Assembly (NCBI GenBank): GCA_002366595.1
Contig: DFBK01000085.1
Coordinates: forward strand, 1 to 8,749
Direction: 5' to 3'
DNA from: Anaerolineales bacterium UBA3082
GTDB taxonomy: Bacteria; Chloroflexota; Anaerolineae; UBA7937
Length of the DNA: 8,749 nt
The translations under genes and the position numbers were made by a program. The notes beneath the pieces were generated by a model that made no database searches, was not told the DNA's origin, and saw only the letters and a list, made by a program, of their open reading frames with translations. Positions 5,819 to 8,749 of this stretch are shown here, piece after piece (position 1 is the first letter of the stretch; the number at the start of each line of letters is the position of its first letter).

Positions 5819-7573
5819 ATGCCCAGCCAATTGATGAAGAAAGAGAAAGGGCTTTTCTTCATCCTCATCGCTTACCTCATTCTGGCTTCCTGGTACAGCG
5901 TCACCATACCTTTAGGGGAAGCCCCCGATGAGGCCCCCCACTATTCCCTCATCCGCTACGTGGCCCGAGAGCACAGATACCCTACCGGAGAGGAGGAGCA
6001 TGAAGCCTTCCAGCCGCCTCTCTACTACGCCTTGGGGGCCTTGGTCACTTTCTGGATCGATACTGATGATTTCGTCATCAAAGCCAACTCCGACTTCTCC
6101 TTCACCGACCCAGAGGCCCCTCAGAACCTCCTCCTACATACCAGCGCAGAATCTTTCCCCTATCGAGGCTGGGCCCTAGCCTGGCACTTGGTGCGGCTGC
6201 TTTCGGTCATCATGGGGGCTATCACGGTAGGAGCAACTTACACCCTAGCCAGGGAGGTCTTCCCCCGTGATCCATCCCTAGCCCTGGGGAGCGCGGCCCT
6301 CAACGCCTTCATTCCCCAATTCCTCTTCATCAGTAGTGTGGCCAACAACGATAATTTGTCTACTATGCTCTCCTCGCTCATCCTCATCTTGATAGTTAGG
6401 CTGATCAAAGGGAAGGGAAGCCTCCGCTCTGCCCTCCTTCTAGGGCTCCTTTTAGGGCTGGGGGTGCTCACCAAGATGAGCCTCCTGGCTTTCATACCCA
6501 CGGCTCTGGTGGTCATCGTCCTCTTGGCGCGCCGTTTGGGGTTAAGGCCAGGAGCAAAGATATCTGGGGCCCTGTTTATCCCCTTCCTCTTGATCAGCGG
6601 GCCCTGGTTCCTGCGAAATCAAACTCTATACGGTGATCCTTGGGGTTGGGCCCAGGTGATACGCCTCAACGCCCCGTGGCTGGGCCCTCTGAGCGGGGCA
6701 GAATGGCTCGATTTCTTCAGCGACCTCTATCGCTCCTTCTGGCTATCCTGGATAGGGATCGAACTGGATACCTTGGTTCACGCCCTCCTCGCCCTAGGGG
6801 TCCTCATCTCCCTAGGGGGAGTGGGGCTTCTGGTTCTCAGGAGAAAGGAACTCGAACCACCGACCCTTACTCTCCTATCCCTCTTGGCTCTACAGACCGT
6901 CCTGGTTTTTGCCGCCCTCCTTCGCTGGGCCACAGTAGTCGACGGAGCCGACCAAGCCAGGCTCCTCTACCCCGCTCTCTCGCCTATGGTTTTGTTCCTC
7001 TTTCTGGGGTGGAGGCGATGGGTCTCTAGAAAGCACGGATTGACCTTGGCCTACGGGGTAGGGGTCGGAATGCTCCTTCTAGCGGTTATCACCCCCATCC
7101 GCTACATCGCCCCCCTCTATGCCCCGCCCCCCAGACTCGCTTTCTCCCAACTGGAGGGGATAGAGCACCGAGAGGAGTTCCAGGTCGGTGACCAAATCAG
7201 GCTCCTGGGTTATGATCTTCAGGCAGTCGCACCAGGTGAGACCCTACCGCTCCTCCTCTATTGGCAAGCCTTAGAAGATATCGATAAGGATTATTGGCTT
7301 CTTATCCAGATCCTCGACGAGGCTAATCAGCCGCTTCTCACCAAAGATAGTTCCCTTTCAGCAGGCCGATACGCCACCGATACCTGGAAGGAAGGAGACT
7401 TGTTCTCCTTCCAGCACAGGTTATATCTTCCCCCCGGAACGCCCCCCGGCCGGTATCGCCTAGAACTGGGTATCCACCCCTTCGGCACCTGGGAATGGCT
7501 CCCCATCAGGGATGAGAAGGGGATAATTTTAGGAGAGAAAATAACCCTTACCGAAGTAAGGGTTATTCCCTAG
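5819..7573 (+). CDS. GT-C-like (GT39/DUF2142-type) membrane glycosyltransferase with C-terminal LLGY module
   Basis: A 584-residue polytopic protein. After a first membrane segment (11-30) comes PLGEAPDEAPHYSLIRYV (31-48), the first-loop acidic motif seen in GT39/PMT-like and DUF2142-like proteins, where an Asp/Glu is thought to act as catalytic base. QPPLYYALG (65-73), NNDNL (176-180), LTKMS (217-221), GPWFLRNQTLYGDP (261-274) and DQARLLYPALSP (378-389) are further landmarks I associate with these families. Hydrophobic segments lie at about 120-143, 151-173, 182-196, 202-236, 248-262, 318-339, 348-367, 381-397 and 407-426. Residues about 453-584 are the LLGY module. The expected role is glycosyl transfer from a polyprenyl-linked sugar; specificity is unknown. 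The start lies 2 nt after the upstream stop with GAGG 10 nt before it, so coupling is likely; Met6 is a weaker alternative. The gene ends in TAG TAG, and its last codons form a perfect hairpin. Confidence 0.85.
   Translation: MPSQLMKKEKGLFFILIAYLILASWYSVTIPLGEAPDEAPHYSLIRYVAREHRYPTGEEEHEAFQPPLYYALGALVTFWIDTDDFVIKANSDFSFTDPEAPQNLLLHTSAESFPYRGWALAWHLVRLLSVIMGAITVGATYTLAREVFPRDPSLALGSAALNAFIPQFLFISSVANNDNLSTMLSSLILILIVRLIKGKGSLRSALLLGLLLGLGVLTKMSLLAFIPTALVVIVLLARRLGLRPGAKISGALFIPFLLISGPWFLRNQTLYGDPWGWAQVIRLNAPWLGPLSGAEWLDFFSDLYRSFWLSWIGIELDTLVHALLALGVLISLGGVGLLVLRRKELEPPTLTLLSLLALQTVLVFAALLRWATVVDGADQARLLYPALSPMVLFLFLGWRRWVSRKHGLTLAYGVGVGMLLLAVITPIRYIAPLYAPPPRLAFSQLEGIEHREEFQVGDQIRLLGYDLQAVAPGETLPLLLYWQALEDIDKDYWLLIQILDEANQPLLTKDSSLSAGRYATDTWKEGDLFSFQHRLYLPPGTPPGRYRLELGIHPFGTWEWLPIRDEKGIILGEKITLTEVRVIP
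7175..7570 (+). other. C-terminal LLGY beta-rich module (copy 2 of 5 in window)
   Basis: Residues about 453-584 of the protein starting at 5819. Landmarks are RLLGYDL (461-467), PGETLPLLLYWQALED (472-487), the YWLLIQILD strand (492-500), TDTWKEGDLFSFQHRL (520-535), PPGRYRLELGIHP (542-554) and the final strand EKITLTEVRV (573-582). That last strand aligns without gaps to DRIILGPIRV at the end of the opposing protein, so it is a normal part of the module although its DNA is palindromic. Confidence 0.75.
7540..7567 (-). terminator. Intrinsic terminator (UUCG hairpin) of the minus-strand gene, inside the convergent CDS
   Basis: The two arms AATAACCCTTAC (7540-7551) and GTAAGGGTTATT (7556-7567) are perfect reverse complements, 12 bp, around a 4-nt loop. 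On the minus strand the loop is TTCG closed by C-G, the extra-stable cUUCGg tetraloop common in intrinsic terminators. The stem runs into TTTTCTCTCCT (7541 down to 7531), a U-rich tail. It lies about 50 nt past the minus-strand stop at 7617. On the plus strand the loop is CGAA and no T tract follows, so the element is mainly directed at minus-strand transcription. It overlaps the last codons of the plus-strand GT-C-like gene. Confidence 0.8.
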
Positions 7574-7616
7574 TAGATATCTCGGCCATCTATGCCTCTG
7601 ATGGCTCCTCGTAAAT

Positions 7617-8748
7617 TTATTGGCCTACCCTGATGGGGCCCAAGATTATCCTGTCCCCTAGGGTATCTCCTCTCTCGTCAACGGCCGGAAGACGTTGTCC
7701 TGTCGCTGCCTCATACATGCCGATCTCTAGCGTGTATTCTCCGCTTGGGGTCTCGGGTTTAACCACGATATCGTACCCGTCGACGATGACTTCGCCTCTA
7801 AGCCACCCTGTAGTAGGTAAAGTGCCATGTCCAGGGACGCTATCCTTTTGGCCCCAAATGTGGTTATCCTTATCCAGAAGATGGGTGAAGACGGTATAGG
7901 GGGTGCTCATCTCCCCCAAGGCTTGCCAGTATAGGGTCAAATGTAAAGTCTCACCAGGCTTCACCGTCTCGGCGCTCAACTGGTATCCGAGGAACTTGAC
8001 GCTCTCACCCAACCGAGCGATTAATGGATACTCAATGGGAGGCGGGGTGAATTGACGGGGGCGTCCCTCTACCTTGACCACTCCCAGGTCGATCTCCCCC
8101 TTTTTCTGTAGGGCGACGATGAGGTGATATTCTCCTGACGGCAGATCGGGCGCTACTGCCAGGTCGTGCCAATCGCGCCAGAGGTCACCGACCTCCCATC
8201 GACTGGTGGGCCACCCAGAGGCTGGTGGCTCCTCTTGCTCCGCCCAAATCAACCCTTGCCCATCCCTCAGTTGCAAGAGAACGGTGTACTCCTCCTCCAC
8301 CTGGCCCCAGGCTTCCCAGTAGAGGGTTAAGTGCAGGGTTTCCCCTGGCGAAAGCCTCTCTCGGTCCAGATCGTAGCCTAGGAGCCTTATGCCCTGGGCT
8401 AGATCGGCTGCCGCATCGGCCACTTCTACTGATGGCTCTACCATTGGCGGTTGCAGGGGCTTAGTTATCTCCAGAGGTTCGAGAGAGAAGGTCCAGCCGT
8501 GGGGTACTAGGTTCTCGCCCAGAAGAGCCAGCCCTTCCATCACTTGAGGCTCGTACACCCCTATCTCAATATGATACTCCCCTGGCGGCGTGGCCGGCAG
8601 GCTAGGCAAGAGATGATAGGTGGTGACCATCTGACCGACTTGCCACTGGGAGGTATGCCGATGTTCATTGCTCATCAAGGGCCGGTCAGTTTGCCCTGCC
8701 AGGTGTCCTTTTTGGTCCCTGAGGATGATAGACACGTTGTAGTTTTCC
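7617..8748 (-). CDS. Tandem LLGY-module protein, N-terminus outside window
   Basis: The frame is open to the right edge (upstream codons read E-N-Y-N before the GTG at 8735, which is most likely an internal valine), so the real start is beyond the window. About 376 residues are visible. They consist of repeated beta-rich modules matching the C-termini of both plus-strand GT-C-like proteins: one copy cut by the edge, then two complete copies with (R/K)(L/F)LGY, PGETLHLTLYW, PT..W and PSGEY. No membrane segment or catalytic motif is visible here. The missing N-terminus could carry a signal peptide, a membrane GT-C body or more repeats, so this may be the tail of another glycosyltransferase or a stand-alone surface protein. 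It is convergent with the operon, 43 nt from the opposing stop, and its likely terminator lies inside that gene. The function is not recognised. Confidence 0.82.
   Translation of the reverse strand, partial: ENYNVSIILRDQKGHLAGQTDRPLMSNEHRHTSQWQVGQMVTTYHLLPSLPATPPGEYHIEIGVYEPQVMEGLALLGENLVPHGWTFSLEPLEITKPLQPPMVEPSVEVADAAADLAQGIRLLGYDLDRERLSPGETLHLTLYWEAWGQVEEEYTVLLQLRDGQGLIWAEQEEPPASGWPTSRWEVGDLWRDWHDLAVAPDLPSGEYHLIVALQKKGEIDLGVVKVEGRPRQFTPPPIEYPLIARLGESVKFLGYQLSAETVKPGETLHLTLYWQALGEMSTPYTVFTHLLDKDNHIWGQKDSVPGHGTLPTTGWLRGEVIVDGYDIVVKPETPSGEYTLEIGMYEAATGQRLPAVDERGDTLGDRIILGPIRVGQ
7620..8015 (-). repeat. LLGY module, C-terminal copy (copy 5)
   Basis: About 132 residues. Landmarks are KFLGYQL, PGETLHLTLYWQALGE, YTVFTHLLD, PTTGWLRGEVIVDGYDI, PSGEYTLEIGMYE and the closing DRIILGPIRV. 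This is the fullest and most regular copy in the window and a good seed for defining the module. Confidence 0.75.
8067..8399 (-). repeat. LLGY module, middle copy (copy 4)
   Basis: About 111 residues. Landmarks are RLLGYDL, PGETLHLTLYWEAWGQ, YTVLLQLRD, PTSRWEVGDLWRDWHDL and PSGEYHLIVALQ, ending in IDLGVVKVEG. It lacks the longer hairpin before the last strand seen in copy 5. The segment PGETLHLTLYW is identical to copy 5 at protein level but not at DNA level. Confidence 0.72.
8466..8748 (-). repeat. LLGY module, partial copy cut by window edge (copy 3)
   Basis: About 94 residues covering the second half of a module: YNVSIILRDQ (central strand), TSQWQVGQMVTTYHL, PPGEYHIEIGVYE and a degenerate closing strand. 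The LLGY and LYW part would lie beyond the right edge. Confidence 0.65.
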
Positions 8749-8749
8749 C

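Noticed and set aside
5928..7029. Alternative frames of about 80-130 codons inside the second GT-C-like gene
   Set aside because: Composition is typical of out-of-frame translation and the main frame carries clear family motifs throughout.
7585..7605. Hairpin GCCATC/GATGGC with 9-nt loop in the convergent spacer, as a plus-strand terminator
   Set aside because: The stem is only 6 bp, the loop is large, and TCCTCG follows instead of a T run. It may form but cannot be called a terminator.
7633..8464. Plus-strand frames opposite the module-repeat gene
   Set aside because: The minus-strand frame contains repeated conserved modules; the plus-strand frames show no motif and no ribosome site.

Overview
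The window looks like chromosomal DNA from a moderately GC-rich bacterium, most likely a Chloroflexota member (Anaerolineae or relatives). The case rests mainly on a C-terminal beta-rich module with the signature (L/F)LGY ... PGxxLxLxLYW ... PTxxW ... PxGxYxLxxGxY. From memory, this module is common on large membrane glycosyltransferase-like proteins of that phylum. Frequent AGG/AGA arginine and ATA isoleucine codons fit some thermophilic lineages, but this is weak evidence. No rRNA, tRNA, insertion sequence or CRISPR array is visible.

Layout. (1) Bases 2-610, plus strand: the C-terminal 202 residues of a TyrA-family (prephenate/arogenate dehydrogenase) protein in which several residues usually needed for catalysis appear replaced. 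(2) 663-2084 and 2086-3513: two tandem paralogous radical SAM proteins with N-terminal cobalamin-binding-type domains, about 55% identical by hand count over their first 400 residues and separated by 1 nt. (3) 3514-3599: an 86-nt gap with a 19-codon micro-ORF and a ribosome binding site. (4) 3600-5816 and 5819-7573: two large polytopic GT-C-like membrane proteins, 2 nt apart, each ending in one copy of the beta-rich module. (5) 7617-8748, minus strand, open at the right edge: a protein made of tandem copies of the same module (two full, one cut by the edge), convergent with the operon.

The plus-strand genes are closely packed and may form one transcript from the radical SAM genes to 7573. A plausible reading, by inference only, is a surface lipid or glycan modification locus: the cobalamin radical SAM enzymes would alter a lipid or sugar and the GT-C proteins would transfer sugars outside the membrane. 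The module may be a shared extracytoplasmic binding or docking domain.

The most striking local structure lies at the convergent junction. A perfect 12-bp inverted repeat (7540-7567) encodes the last beta strand of the plus-strand GT-C protein. Read on the minus strand it is a C(UUCG)G hairpin with a U-rich tail, i.e. a likely intrinsic terminator for the opposing gene.
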